From Pseudophaeobacter sp. EL27 (GTDB lineage Bacteria; Pseudomonadota; Alphaproteobacteria; Rhodobacterales; Rhodobacteraceae): a DNA stretch of 64,000 nucleotides. Location of the stretch: the NCBI RefSeq assembly GCF_900313025.1, contig NZ_OMPQ01000009.1:12-64011 (forward strand), written 5' to 3'. The first letter of the stretch is position 1, and the number at the start of each line of letters is the position of its first letter. Under the pieces are notes generated by a model, which worked only from the letters and a program-made list of their open reading frames with translations, was not told the origin of the DNA and did no database searches. Position numbers and translations under genes: made by a program. Shown here in pieces: positions 38,901 to 48,320 of this stretch.

Positions 38901-40372
38901 TGCAAACCCATCCCGATTATCCGCAGCACCTGGCAGAGCTCCCGCATAATTTCATTGATGGTGTGGGGCAAACAGGTGCTGGAAAGGTTCGGACACTTCG
39001 TGATCCTGCCACCTATCAGGTAATCGTAGAACTTGCCGACGCCGATAGGTCTCAAGTCGCGCAGGCGGTTTCCAGCGCCGGACACGCCTTGCCGGTTTGG
39101 TCAGATACCGCGCCTGCGATCCGTGCGCGGGTGCTATTCCGGCTTGCGGGGTTGATCGAGGCGAAAGCCGGAGAGCTGGCCTCTGTCGAGGCACTCAATG
39201 TTGGCAAACCAATAGGTCAGGCAAAACGCGATGTGCAGCGTGCGGCGGATTATTTTCGGTTTTACGCTGGCTGCTGCGACAAGCTGCAGGGCGAAACAAT
39301 CCCGCTGGGGCCCGATCAGACGGCATTGACGGTCTTGGAGCCCATCGGGGTTACGGCCCATATCTTACCCTGGAACTATCCGGTTTCCACCCTTGCGCGC
39401 GGCGCCGGTCCTGCACTTGCAGTTGGTGCGACCATGGTGGCGAAGCCTTCTGAAAGCACGCCTCTCTCCGCGATCATGTTGGCCCAGTTGGGGCTTGAAG
39501 CTGGATTGCCGAGGGGCGCGTTCAACGTGATATGTGGCCCCGGCGAGATCGGAGAGGCGCTCGCCAGCGACAACACCGTCGCGCATGTGACCTTTACTGG
39601 ATCAACCGCGACGGGCCGCAAGATAATGCAGTCAGCCTCAAAACCCATTGCCGGGACCACCCTGGAATTGGGAGGGAAATCCCCGGTGGTTGTTCTGGCT
39701 GATGCTGATCTGGATGCCGCAGCAGATGGGGTCGTACGGGGGATTTTCTTTAATGCGGGGCAGGTTTGCGCCGCAGGTGCACGGCTGATCTGCGCGCGCT
39801 CGATCCACGATGCTTTGGTGAAAAAGGTGGTCGCAAAAGCCGAGGCTTTGACCATTGGGCATCCGCTGGACAACCCGGATCTGGGTCCACTGATTTCAGC
39901 GCAACATCTGGCTCGGGTCGAGGGGTTTGTCGACCGCGCCAAGTCCGAGGGGCTGACGTGTGCAGTAGGTGGCCACCGCGCCTGTCCGGATGGGCTAACG
40001 CAGGGGGCATTTTATGCGCCAACCGTTTTCACAAATGTCCCGGCTCACTCAGAAATTGCGCAGCAAGAAGTCTTTGGCCCGGTTCTGATTACCCAGATCT
40101 GTGACACTGTCGAACAGGCATTGGACCTGGCTAATGGCACTGCCTTTGGCCTGGTGGCGGGGGTTTACACGGCCGACATCACCCATGCGATGCAATTTGC
40201 CCGCAAAGTCGAGGCGGGCCAGGTCTTCATCAATGGCTTTTTGCAGGGCGGCGATACCGTGCCTTTTGGCGGTGTCAAAGAAAGCGGCATCGGTCGCGAA
40301 AAAGGACTGGCTGGGTTGGCCGCCTATTCAGCTGCCAAATCAATCATCATAAATCACCGGGACGCGTCATGA
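38900..40372 (+). CDS. NAD(P)-dependent aldehyde dehydrogenase
   Basis: A 490-residue ALDH-superfamily enzyme, closest in pattern to betaine-aldehyde/aminoaldehyde dehydrogenases. The general base Glu256 is in TTLELGGKSPVVV and the catalytic Cys290 in NAGQVCAAGARLI; WNYPVSTL is the cofactor-binding start of the fold. The ATG overlaps the methyltransferase stop (TGATG). In this operon it probably oxidises an aldehyde formed from the amine after demethylation and transamination (inference). Confidence 0.92.
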   Translation: MQTHPDYPQHLAELPHNFIDGVGQTGAGKVRTLRDPATYQVIVELADADRSQVAQAVSSAGHALPVWSDTAPAIRARVLFRLAGLIEAKAGELASVEALNVGKPIGQAKRDVQRAADYFRFYAGCCDKLQGETIPLGPDQTALTVLEPIGVTAHILPWNYPVSTLARGAGPALAVGATMVAKPSESTPLSAIMLAQLGLEAGLPRGAFNVICGPGEIGEALASDNTVAHVTFTGSTATGRKIMQSASKPIAGTTLELGGKSPVVVLADADLDAAADGVVRGIFFNAGQVCAAGARLICARSIHDALVKKVVAKAEALTIGHPLDNPDLGPLISAQHLARVEGFVDRAKSEGLTCAVGGHRACPDGLTQGAFYAPTVFTNVPAHSEIAQQEVFGPVLITQICDTVEQALDLANGTAFGLVAGVYTADITHAMQFARKVEAGQVFINGFLQGGDTVPFGGVKESGIGREKGLAGLAAYSAAKSIIINHRDAS

Positions 40373-41664
40373 TCACCAACCACTCCCTCGCGCAGCGCGC
40401 CAAACAGGTGATGCCCGGTGGTGTCAGTCACGAGCTACGTTATCGCGCGCCCTATCCCATCTATATCGACCGCGCACTTGGCGCCGAGAAATGGGATGTT
40501 GAAGGCAGGCGCTACATCGATTTCAAACTCGGTGCGGCCAGTCAGATACTTGGCAACTCCTGCCCGGAAGTGATGCAGGCGGTGGCTGAGCAGCTGACCA
40601 AAACGCCCTATACTGGCGACTGCCACGCGTTGGAAATTGAATGGGCAGAATGGATTTCCAAGCTGTTTCCATCGGCTGATCTGGTGCGATTTACCGGGTC
40701 GGGAACTGAAAGCACCATGCTGGCACTGCGCCTTGGTCGTGCCTATTCCGGCAAAGATAAGGTGCTGCGCATTGATGGGCACTTTCATGGCTGGCACGAC
40801 ATGTTGCTAAAGGGGGCCAAGCCCGGTGCAAACACGCCGCCCTCTTTGGGAGTTCCGACGGCGATCGCAGATTTGACGGTGGTGGCACCGCCTGAACTGG
40901 GCGCGATCCGAACCTTGTTGGAACAAGACGCAGCCATCGGCACGATTTTTGTAGAAGCGTCAGGGGCCAACTATGGATCTGTTCCATTGCCCAATGGATT
41001 TCTGCAAGGCATTCGTGACCTGGCGGATGAACAGGAAAAGGTGTTGATCTTTGACGAGGTGATCACCGGATTTCGCTGGTCTCCTGGCGGGCGACAGGCA
41101 CTGGATGGCGTCACGCCGGACATCACAACACTGGCCAAGGTTGCAACGGGTGGCTTGCCCGGTGGAGCAATCTGTGGGCGGCGCGACATTATGGACTTGC
41201 TTGACCCGAGCAAACCCCGAGACGGGTTGGCTCCGCCTGTCAGCCACAAGGGCACGTTTAACGCGGCCCCGCTGGTCGCAGCAGGTGCGATTGCCGCGAT
41301 GAAACTGCTATCAACCGGTGATGTGCAGCGCCAGGCAGATGCGATGGCCGCGCGGCTGCGCGACGGCATCAACGCCTGTTTTGCCCGCCGAAATATGGCT
41401 GCTGTAGCCTACGGAGACAGCTCAACATGTCACCTCTATTTCGGGGGCACATCCATTGAGGGCCTGAGTGCGGCAGAAATCCGTACAGTCTCGCCCGCGT
41501 TGGTCAATGGATTGCGTCATGGCCTGTTGGAAGGTGGCGTCGACTTCATGTCCTTCACGTCTTGTGTGACCTCTTGCGCCCATACGCCTGATCTAATTGA
41601 TGAAGCCCTTGATATCTTTGATGATGTCCTTGGGAAACTGACCGCTGATGGAGTGATCACATGA
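40369..41664 (+). CDS. class III aminotransferase (glutamate-1-semialdehyde aminomutase-like)
   Basis: A 431-residue PLP enzyme. VMPGGVSHELRYRAPYPIYI, RFTGSGTESTMLALRLGRAY, FDEVITGFRWSPGG and the PLP lysine in TLAKVATGGLPGGAICG mark the GSA-aminomutase-like subgroup, which in operons like this usually acts as an omega-aminotransferase rather than in heme synthesis. It overlaps its neighbours by ATGA on both sides. It would remove nitrogen once all methyl groups have gone. Confidence 0.9.
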   Translation: MITNHSLAQRAKQVMPGGVSHELRYRAPYPIYIDRALGAEKWDVEGRRYIDFKLGAASQILGNSCPEVMQAVAEQLTKTPYTGDCHALEIEWAEWISKLFPSADLVRFTGSGTESTMLALRLGRAYSGKDKVLRIDGHFHGWHDMLLKGAKPGANTPPSLGVPTAIADLTVVAPPELGAIRTLLEQDAAIGTIFVEASGANYGSVPLPNGFLQGIRDLADEQEKVLIFDEVITGFRWSPGGRQALDGVTPDITTLAKVATGGLPGGAICGRRDIMDLLDPSKPRDGLAPPVSHKGTFNAAPLVAAGAIAAMKLLSTGDVQRQADAMAARLRDGINACFARRNMAAVAYGDSSTCHLYFGGTSIEGLSAAEIRTVSPALVNGLRHGLLEGGVDFMSFTSCVTSCAHTPDLIDEALDIFDDVLGKLTADGVIT

Positions 41665-44081
41665 ATTCCCTGCCGCAAAATGCCCGCACCGTGATCATTG
41701 GTGGCGGTGTCATTGGATGTTCCATCGCCTATCATCTGGCGCGCGAAGGCCGCAAAGATATCGTGGTCCTGGAACGCTCTAAACTGACCTCTGGCACCAC
41801 CTGGCATGCGGCTGGCCTGGTGCGCCGCCTGCGCCCATCAGCCACGCTAACCAAGCTGATCAACTATTCCATCGATCTCTATAAAGAACTGGAAGTTGAG
41901 ACCGGACAAGGCACTGGCTGGACCCAAACCGGCAGCCTGTCGATTGCCACCAATGAGGACCGGCTGACGACTTTGAAACGTCAGGTGTCGCTGGGTCGTG
42001 CCTTTGGGCTAGAGGCCGAAATTGTCGACCGCAAACAGGTCGAGGAACTCTGGCCATTGTTGCGAACGGATGATGTCATCGGAGCAGTACATTCGCCGGT
42101 CGACGGCCGGGTAAATCCCTCGGATGTAGCTTTGGCGCTGTCCAAGGGCGCGCGTGCGCGTGGGGTGCAGTTCTTTGAAGAGACCCGCGTTACCGGGCTG
42201 CAGAAAAAGGGCTACCGTATCAGCGGCGTTGAAGTTGGCGACCATGTGATAGAGGCCGACGAAGTGGTGATTGCCTGCGGGTTATGGTCGCGCGAAGTTG
42301 CGCAAATGGCGGACGCAAACATGCCGCTTTACGCCTGCGAGCATTTCTACATGCTGACAAAACCTGTGCCCGAAGTGCAGGCCCTGGGCAAAGGGGTACA
42401 CCTGCCAACGCTGAACGACCAGGACGCGTTCCTCTATGCCCGCGATGATGTCGAGGGGCTTTTGGTCGGTTGTTTTGAGCCGCATGCAAAAGGCCTTCCG
42501 ATGGAAAAGCTCCCTGCCGATTTCAGCTTTGATCTGCTGGGCGAAGATTGGGACCATTTCATGCCAATGATGGAGAACGCGCTCCACCGCATTCCGGCGT
42601 TGGAAAAGGCCGAGGTTCGGATGCTGCTGAACGGGCCTGAGAGCTTCACATTGGACAGTCAGTTCATGATGGGCGAAAGCCCCGAAGTGCCGGGTTTATT
42701 CCTCATGGGGGGCATGAATTCCACCGGCATCGCTCTTGCGGGGGGCGCTGGTATGGCGATGGCCCAATGGATCATCGCGGGTGAGCCGACTATGGAGTTG
42801 AACGAGGCTGACATTCGTCGTTTTGGCCCCGAAATGAATGTGCTTGGTGCGCTTGAAGCCCGTATCCCCGAGGTGCTGGGGCGGCACTATGACATTGCCT
42901 ATCCGGGGCTGAGCATGCACACAGCCCGCGGCCAGCGCCGCAGCCCGATCCATTCAGGAACCTCTGCAGCAGGGGCAAAGTTCCTGACCAGAGGTGGCTG
43001 GGAAAGGCCTGAGTATTATGCAGCCGATACCGTTGACGCTCCGCTGACATTTGGGGAGCCACCATGGCGTGAACAGGTTGGGCGTGAGGTCGAGGCCTGC
43101 CGCAGTGGCGCTGCCATTCTGGACCAGTCGGCCTTTGGTAAAATCATGGTGCAGGGACCGGATGCAACGGATTTTCTAAACCGGGTCTGCGCCGCCGAAA
43201 TGAAGGTGGCGCCAGGTCGGATTGTGTACAGTCAGATCTTAAACATGCGGGGCGGGATTGAGTCTGACATCACCGTTCAACGCCACGGCGCTGAGACATA
43301 TATGCTGATTGTCGGCGCAGGCGAAGTTACCCGCGATTTGATACGGTTGAGGTCAGCCAAAGCAGACTTTCAAGTTGAGCTTACCGATGTAACCTCGGGC
43401 TACGCCATTATGGGCCTTGCCGGGGCGCAGGCACGCGCGGTTCTGCAAAAAGCATCCAGCGACACACTGCCCGATCTTAACCGGTTCCAGTTTGCTCCGG
43501 TCGAGGTTGGACTGGCGCGGGGCTGGGCCGGACGGCTGAGTTACACCGGGGAAGATGGTTTTGAGCTCTATTTTCCTGCCGATATGGCCATGGCCGCATA
43601 TGAGGCCTTGGTAGCGGCCGGGGCCGCCCATGCAGGACTAACCGCCAGCGGCAGTTTGCGGATCGAAAGCGGGTTTCGCGCTTGGGGCCATGAAATGTCC
43701 CCTGGTGTCACCCCGTATGAGGCCGGAACCGAGGCGTTCTTAGGCTGGAACAGTGATTTCACCGGCAATGAGGCGCTCAGCGCCTTGCGTAATACACCGC
43801 CTAAACGGCGCATCGTTTCGATGCTTTTCGATGATCCGGACGCAATCCCGATCCACGATGAGCCAATTTGGCGGAATGGCAGAGTGGTTGGGCAGATCAC
43901 CTCCTCTGCGTGGAGCTATCTTTTCAATCGCTCAGTTGCATTGGCCATGGTGGAGGCTCCACTGGACGAACTGGCCTGCAACGACATCGTCGATGGGTTT
44001 GAGGTGGAAATTGCCTGTGCGCGTTACGCCGCCAAAGCCTCTCTCAAACCTGCCAAAACTGCATTCAGGAACCGGACATGA
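41661..44081 (+). CDS. GcvT-family FAD-dependent demethylase 1
   Basis: An 806-residue dimethylglycine/sarcosine-dehydrogenase-type protein: N-terminal DAO domain (1-390) with VIIGGGVIGCSIAYHLARE and the flavin-linking histidine in TSGTTWHAAGLV, FAO_M linker, then GcvT folate-binding domain (about 430-700) and GcvT C-barrel. Such enzymes oxidise an N-methyl group and transfer the carbon to tetrahydrofolate. It is followed by a paralogue with an ATGA overlap, so two successive N-methyl groups are probably removed. Confidence 0.92.
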   Translation: MNSLPQNARTVIIGGGVIGCSIAYHLAREGRKDIVVLERSKLTSGTTWHAAGLVRRLRPSATLTKLINYSIDLYKELEVETGQGTGWTQTGSLSIATNEDRLTTLKRQVSLGRAFGLEAEIVDRKQVEELWPLLRTDDVIGAVHSPVDGRVNPSDVALALSKGARARGVQFFEETRVTGLQKKGYRISGVEVGDHVIEADEVVIACGLWSREVAQMADANMPLYACEHFYMLTKPVPEVQALGKGVHLPTLNDQDAFLYARDDVEGLLVGCFEPHAKGLPMEKLPADFSFDLLGEDWDHFMPMMENALHRIPALEKAEVRMLLNGPESFTLDSQFMMGESPEVPGLFLMGGMNSTGIALAGGAGMAMAQWIIAGEPTMELNEADIRRFGPEMNVLGALEARIPEVLGRHYDIAYPGLSMHTARGQRRSPIHSGTSAAGAKFLTRGGWERPEYYAADTVDAPLTFGEPPWREQVGREVEACRSGAAILDQSAFGKIMVQGPDATDFLNRVCAAEMKVAPGRIVYSQILNMRGGIESDITVQRHGAETYMLIVGAGEVTRDLIRLRSAKADFQVELTDVTSGYAIMGLAGAQARAVLQKASSDTLPDLNRFQFAPVEVGLARGWAGRLSYTGEDGFELYFPADMAMAAYEALVAAGAAHAGLTASGSLRIESGFRAWGHEMSPGVTPYEAGTEAFLGWNSDFTGNEALSALRNTPPKRRIVSMLFDDPDAIPIHDEPIWRNGRVVGQITSSAWSYLFNRSVALAMVEAPLDELACNDIVDGFEVEIACARYAAKASLKPAKTAFRNRT

Positions 44082-46480
44082 CCAGAACGACACAGGTCGC
44101 CATCATTGGCGGTGGCATCATGGGGGTCGCAGCTCAGTTGCAATTGGCTGAGAACGGCTGGACCGACACGATTTTGTTTGAAAAAGCTGAGCTGACCTCC
44201 GGGTCGACATGGCATGCTGCAGGGCAGATCGCCCATGCGGTGGGCAGCCGGGTATCGGGATGGATCAACAAGACCTCACTGGAGCTATATAAGCGGATCG
44301 AAACAGAAACCGGCCAAAGCATTGGCTGGCATGAGGTCGGCGGGTTCCGCATCGCAACGACGGATGACGAAGTGGATTGGATGAAGTCCATCATGGGTGT
44401 TGGGCGCCTGTTGGATTTGCCGATGGAGCTTGTTGGACCTGAAGAGGTCGCCAAAGGTAATCCATTTTACAAAGTCGACGACGTCAAAGCAGCTGTCCAG
44501 ACCTTTGAAGATGGGCACATTGACCCCAGCTCAGTCACCATGGCCCTGGCTGCCGCATCGCGTGCGCGAGGGGCCAAGATTGAGCGCCATAATCAGGTCA
44601 CAGGTGCCAGTCGCAAGGGTGACATGTGGCTCTTGCAGACTGAAAAGGGTGAAATCCTTGCCGAACATGTGGTGATTGCCGCTGGGTCATATGCCAATCA
44701 GGTCGGCGAATGGTTCGGCTTGAAAATACCGTCGGTGTCCTGCCTGCACCATTACCTTGTTACAGACACGGTGCCGGAATTTGTGGGCCGTCCGGAATTG
44801 CCGGTCATGCGCGACAATGCATTTGGAGGTTACATCCGCCAGGAACAAAGATCCGGGTTGATCGGAATTTACGAGGGCCATATTTGCCCAACAGTTTGGA
44901 CCATGCCTGAAGGCGCTCCGTGGAAGGCCGAAAACGAGCTGTTTGAAGCGGACTATGACAGCATCGGCGATTTCCTGATGACTGCTTTTGATAAAATGCC
45001 CATTCTGGCTGACTTGGGCATCAAACGGGTTGTGCGGGGGGCCATCACTCACACGCCGGATGGTGGAATGTTGGTCGGGCCCTCCGGTGCACCAAATGTC
45101 TGGCTGTCCTGTGGGTCATCCATTGGCCTGGCCTGGGGCGGAGGCGCCGGCAAGGTACTGGCTGACTGGATGGTGCAAGGCGAAACGGAGATTAATACGC
45201 GTTCCATGGATCCGCGTCGTTATGGCGATTTTACCACTGGCAACTATATCGTGGAACGCACCAAAGATGAATTCATGCGCCGCCATGACACCCCCTGTCC
45301 TGGCAAACAATTTGAAAGCCTGCGACCCTTGAAACGGCACGTGCTCTATGACCGACTGGTGGCTAAAGGCGCGGTTATGGGTGAGGTCGCAGGCTGGGAA
45401 CGGCCCCGATATTTTGGTGAGGTCGGGGAGGTCGAGCAAATTGGTTGGGGGCATCAGAGCTGGCACGAAAATGCCGCACGCGAGGCAAAAGCCACACGCG
45501 ACGGCGCCGGTGTGATGGATCTTTGCGCCTTTGCACAGTTTGAAATCATCGGCCTTGATGCAGGCAAACTGCTGGATCGTCTCTCGGCAAACAGGATCCC
45601 GGCTCGGGATGGGCGGATCAGTCTGAACCATCTGCTTACGCCCAAAGGCCGGTTTGAGACCGAAATCACCATCTGGCGTATTGGCGAAGATCGCTATTTC
45701 ACTGGCTCTGCCATCGCCCGTGCAAATCCCGATTTTGATTGGATCAAATCCCATATTCGGGAGGGTGAAGATGTCCAGATGATCAACCACTCGCGTGATT
45801 GGGGGATGCTGGCAATGTCTGGTCCCAATTCGCGTAAAATCCTATCCCAACTGACCAATGCCGACCTATCAAACGCGGCCTTTCCCTGGTTGTCAGGGCA
45901 AGAGATAAAGGTGGCGGGAATTCCGGTTTACGCCCTGCGTGTATCCTTTGTCGGGGAACTGGGCTGGGAGCTGCATGCGCCCCTTGACCGGATCGCCGAC
46001 CTATATGACGCGCTATTCTTTGCAGGTGACAAACATGGGTTAACCGATCTCGGCAGCTATGCATTCAACGGCATGCGCATGGAAAAAGCCTACCGCGCAT
46101 CGGCAGAACTGACCACAGATGTCGGACCATTGGATGTGGGGCTGGACCGCTTTGTTGTTGCGGAAGGTCGGGAATTCACCGGGCGCGAGGCGCTTTTGAA
46201 CCGCACCCCTGGGTGGCAGCTGTATTATGCTGAACTGCATGACGGCGAGATTGACATCCACGGCGGAGAGCCCGTGCTGTTGAATGGGGCGCCCGTTGGT
46301 CTGACGACTTCGGGCGGATATGGATACAGCACCGGCAAATCCCTTGGCTGGCTCTTTGTGAGAAAGGGCACGCCACGCGATGGGCTGGTGGTGCAGATCC
46401 TAAACCGTGAAATCCCGGTGACGGTGCATGAGGACGCCTTGTTTGATCCGCAAAATCTACGCCCAAGGCAGGATGTATGA
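44078..46480 (+). CDS. GcvT-family FAD-dependent demethylase 2
   Basis: An 800-residue paralogue of the preceding protein with the same DAO-FAO_M-GcvT-GcvT_C order: VAIIGGGIMGVAAQLQLAEN, TSGSTWHAAGQIAHAVGSRV with the flavin histidine, and a GcvT block (GVMDLCAFAQFEIIG, YAFNGMRMEKAYRASAEL). It is clearly diverged from demethylase 1 (the Rossmann and WHAAG loops differ), so different substrates are likely rather than simple duplication. Its last codons overlap a 55-codon ORF by ATGA. Confidence 0.92.
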   Translation: MTRTTQVAIIGGGIMGVAAQLQLAENGWTDTILFEKAELTSGSTWHAAGQIAHAVGSRVSGWINKTSLELYKRIETETGQSIGWHEVGGFRIATTDDEVDWMKSIMGVGRLLDLPMELVGPEEVAKGNPFYKVDDVKAAVQTFEDGHIDPSSVTMALAAASRARGAKIERHNQVTGASRKGDMWLLQTEKGEILAEHVVIAAGSYANQVGEWFGLKIPSVSCLHHYLVTDTVPEFVGRPELPVMRDNAFGGYIRQEQRSGLIGIYEGHICPTVWTMPEGAPWKAENELFEADYDSIGDFLMTAFDKMPILADLGIKRVVRGAITHTPDGGMLVGPSGAPNVWLSCGSSIGLAWGGGAGKVLADWMVQGETEINTRSMDPRRYGDFTTGNYIVERTKDEFMRRHDTPCPGKQFESLRPLKRHVLYDRLVAKGAVMGEVAGWERPRYFGEVGEVEQIGWGHQSWHENAAREAKATRDGAGVMDLCAFAQFEIIGLDAGKLLDRLSANRIPARDGRISLNHLLTPKGRFETEITIWRIGEDRYFTGSAIARANPDFDWIKSHIREGEDVQMINHSRDWGMLAMSGPNSRKILSQLTNADLSNAAFPWLSGQEIKVAGIPVYALRVSFVGELGWELHAPLDRIADLYDALFFAGDKHGLTDLGSYAFNGMRMEKAYRASAELTTDVGPLDVGLDRFVVAEGREFTGREALLNRTPGWQLYYAELHDGEIDIHGGEPVLLNGAPVGLTTSGGYGYSTGKSLGWLFVRKGTPRDGLVVQILNREIPVTVHEDALFDPQNLRPRQDV

Positions 46481-46644
46481 AAGATGTCTGCAAAAACACG
46501 ACCCTCTGTGGATCTGTATCCACCAGCAAAACAGGTGGCTTTTGCACCAGCCAGAAAACCATTCCTTGGCGAAAACAAGGGCGCGCTTATCTGGCGCCCG
46601 CGCAAGCGCCTTACACTCATAACCTCAACGAAGGGCAAATCTGA
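46477..46644 (+). CDS. candidate 55-aa small protein, coupled at both ends
   Basis: A 55-codon frame that starts in the stop of the demethylase-2 gene (ATGA, 46477-46480) and stops in the start of the ThDP-enzyme gene (TGATG, 46642-46646). It therefore fills the only gap in an otherwise coupled operon. The product, MKDVCKNTTLCGSVSTSKTG and so on, has four cysteines' worth of Cys-rich N-terminal half (three Cys) and a Lys/Arg-Ala-Pro C-terminal half. No family is recognised. Start and stop positions are what suggest that it is translated; a ribosome binding site is not obvious. Confidence 0.45.
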   Translation: MKDVCKNTTLCGSVSTSKTGGFCTSQKTIPWRKQGRAYLAPAQAPYTHNLNEGQI

Positions 46645-48320
46645 TGTCTGATCTGATCACCGGGGGTGAAGCCGTCTATAATGTTCTGAAAGCCAATAAC
46701 ATCGACACCGTCTTTGGCTTGTTGGGCGGCTCGATGCTTGAGCTATACGACGCCATGTATAAGGGCGGTGATATTGCCTATGTTGGTGGGCGCGATGAGC
46801 GCGCAGCGGGGCATATGGCTGACGCTTGGGCCCGAATGACCGGCAAACCGGGCGTTGTTCTGGGCGCTCAGGCGGGACCGGGGGTGGTGAACATTGTAAC
46901 GGCGGTTGCCGAGGCGCAGCTTGCCTATTCTCCGATGGTAGTCATTGCTGGGGCAATCAGCCGCTGCGATCACGCAAAGGACACCTTTCAAGAAATCGAC
47001 CAGGTGGCGCTTTTTGCGCCGATCAGCAAAAAATCTGTGCTGGTCAGTGATGCAGCGCGCCTGCCTGTGATGCTCGAAGACGCCATACGCCTCGCCAATT
47101 CGGGTCGTCGTGGTCCGGTTGTTCTGCATGTGCCGCGTGATCTTTTTGCCGAAATGATCCCGGCCAATGATGCTCAACCCGTGAATATCGCGCGTGCCGG
47201 CCCTGCTGCACCGGATGATATCGCGGCGATTGCAGAGCTTTTGGCACAGGCGAAACGGCCGGTGATTTTTGCCGGTGGCGGGTTCAAATGGGGCAAGGGC
47301 CGCGACGCGCTGACAGCCCTGGCCGAGAAACTGGAAGTGCCAGTTGTTGCTTCGACCGGGCACGCCGACATCATGCGCCATGGTCACGCCTGGTTCGCCG
47401 GTCAGGCTGGCCCTCGCGGCAACCGTGTGGCTTCTCGGCTGACCAAAGAAGCCGATGTAATGGTGGTGCTGGGCGCGCGGCTTGGGTTCAACTCGACCTT
47501 CCATTCTAACGACTATGTTGGAGCAGACACCCGTATTGCTCATGTGGATATTGATGGCAGTGCTGTGGGGCGCTACTTTCCTGCGGAAATAGCCGTACAG
47601 GCCGATGCACGGCAGACTGCCGAGGCGCTGACAAAAGCTGCTTTCAAACCTGACGCTGATGAATGGCGCCAGTGTTTCCGTGAGGATTGGGCAGGCTTGT
47701 GCGTTGAGCGCTCCGAGGAAGCGCAAATAGCGACCCTGCCAATGCACCCGCGCCGGGCATTGGCCGAACTGCGCGAGGCCCTGCCGCAAGACGCCATCGT
47801 CACGCTGGATACAGGCAATACCTGCCTGCAGGGGGCGGATCGTCTGGCCCATTACGAACCTCTGTCATTGATCACGCCGCTGGACTTTGGGCTGGTTGGC
47901 TTTGGTCTGGCCGCAGCCATCGGCGCCAAGGCCGCAAGCCCTGAACGCCCGGTTGTTGCCATCATGGGTGACGGAGCCCTCGGCTATACAATGATCGAGA
48001 TTCAGACCGCGATACAACATGGTCTGCCAATCGTTGTGGTGGTTCTGGATAATGAGGCTTGGGGCGCTGAAAAGGCGTATCAGGAAGAGTTCTATGGTGG
48101 TCGCCTGTTAGGAGCAGAAATCCAATCACCACGCTACGACAAATTTGCTGAACTTTGTGGCGGAAAAGGCATCTGGGTTGATGGCCCCGGCGCATTGGGA
48201 GCGGCATTGACCAGTGCAATTCAGAGCAATCAAACCGCGATTATTCAGGCCAAGATCGATCCCAAAGCCCTGATGACCCTGCGCAAGGATCTGTTCAAAA
48301 AGACGGGTGAGGAAACATGA
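46644..48320 (+). CDS. thiamine-diphosphate-dependent enzyme, acetolactate-synthase/decarboxylase type
   Basis: A 558-residue ThDP enzyme. Catalytic Glu52 is in GGRDERAAGHMADAW. The central domain (PVIFAGGGFKWGKGRDAL) is a typical ThDP-enzyme dehydrogenase-like middle, and MGDGALGYTMIEIQTA with DNEAWG binds magnesium-ThDP near residue 440. It is not Xsc (sulfoacetaldehyde acetyltransferase), whose N-terminus differs clearly. It probably decarboxylates or ligates a 2-oxo acid in the pathway. A GAAGGG ribosome binding site lies before the ATG. Confidence 0.88.
   Translation: MSDLITGGEAVYNVLKANNIDTVFGLLGGSMLELYDAMYKGGDIAYVGGRDERAAGHMADAWARMTGKPGVVLGAQAGPGVVNIVTAVAEAQLAYSPMVVIAGAISRCDHAKDTFQEIDQVALFAPISKKSVLVSDAARLPVMLEDAIRLANSGRRGPVVLHVPRDLFAEMIPANDAQPVNIARAGPAAPDDIAAIAELLAQAKRPVIFAGGGFKWGKGRDALTALAEKLEVPVVASTGHADIMRHGHAWFAGQAGPRGNRVASRLTKEADVMVVLGARLGFNSTFHSNDYVGADTRIAHVDIDGSAVGRYFPAEIAVQADARQTAEALTKAAFKPDADEWRQCFREDWAGLCVERSEEAQIATLPMHPRRALAELREALPQDAIVTLDTGNTCLQGADRLAHYEPLSLITPLDFGLVGFGLAAAIGAKAASPERPVVAIMGDGALGYTMIEIQTAIQHGLPIVVVVLDNEAWGAEKAYQEEFYGGRLLGAEIQSPRYDKFAELCGGKGIWVDGPGALGAALTSAIQSNQTAIIQAKIDPKALMTLRKDLFKKTGEET

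Noticed and set aside
46644-48320. Sulfoacetaldehyde acetyltransferase (Xsc) of a taurine-betaine pathway
   Set aside because: N-terminal motifs and length differ from Xsc; it groups by pattern with acetolactate-synthase-like enzymes.
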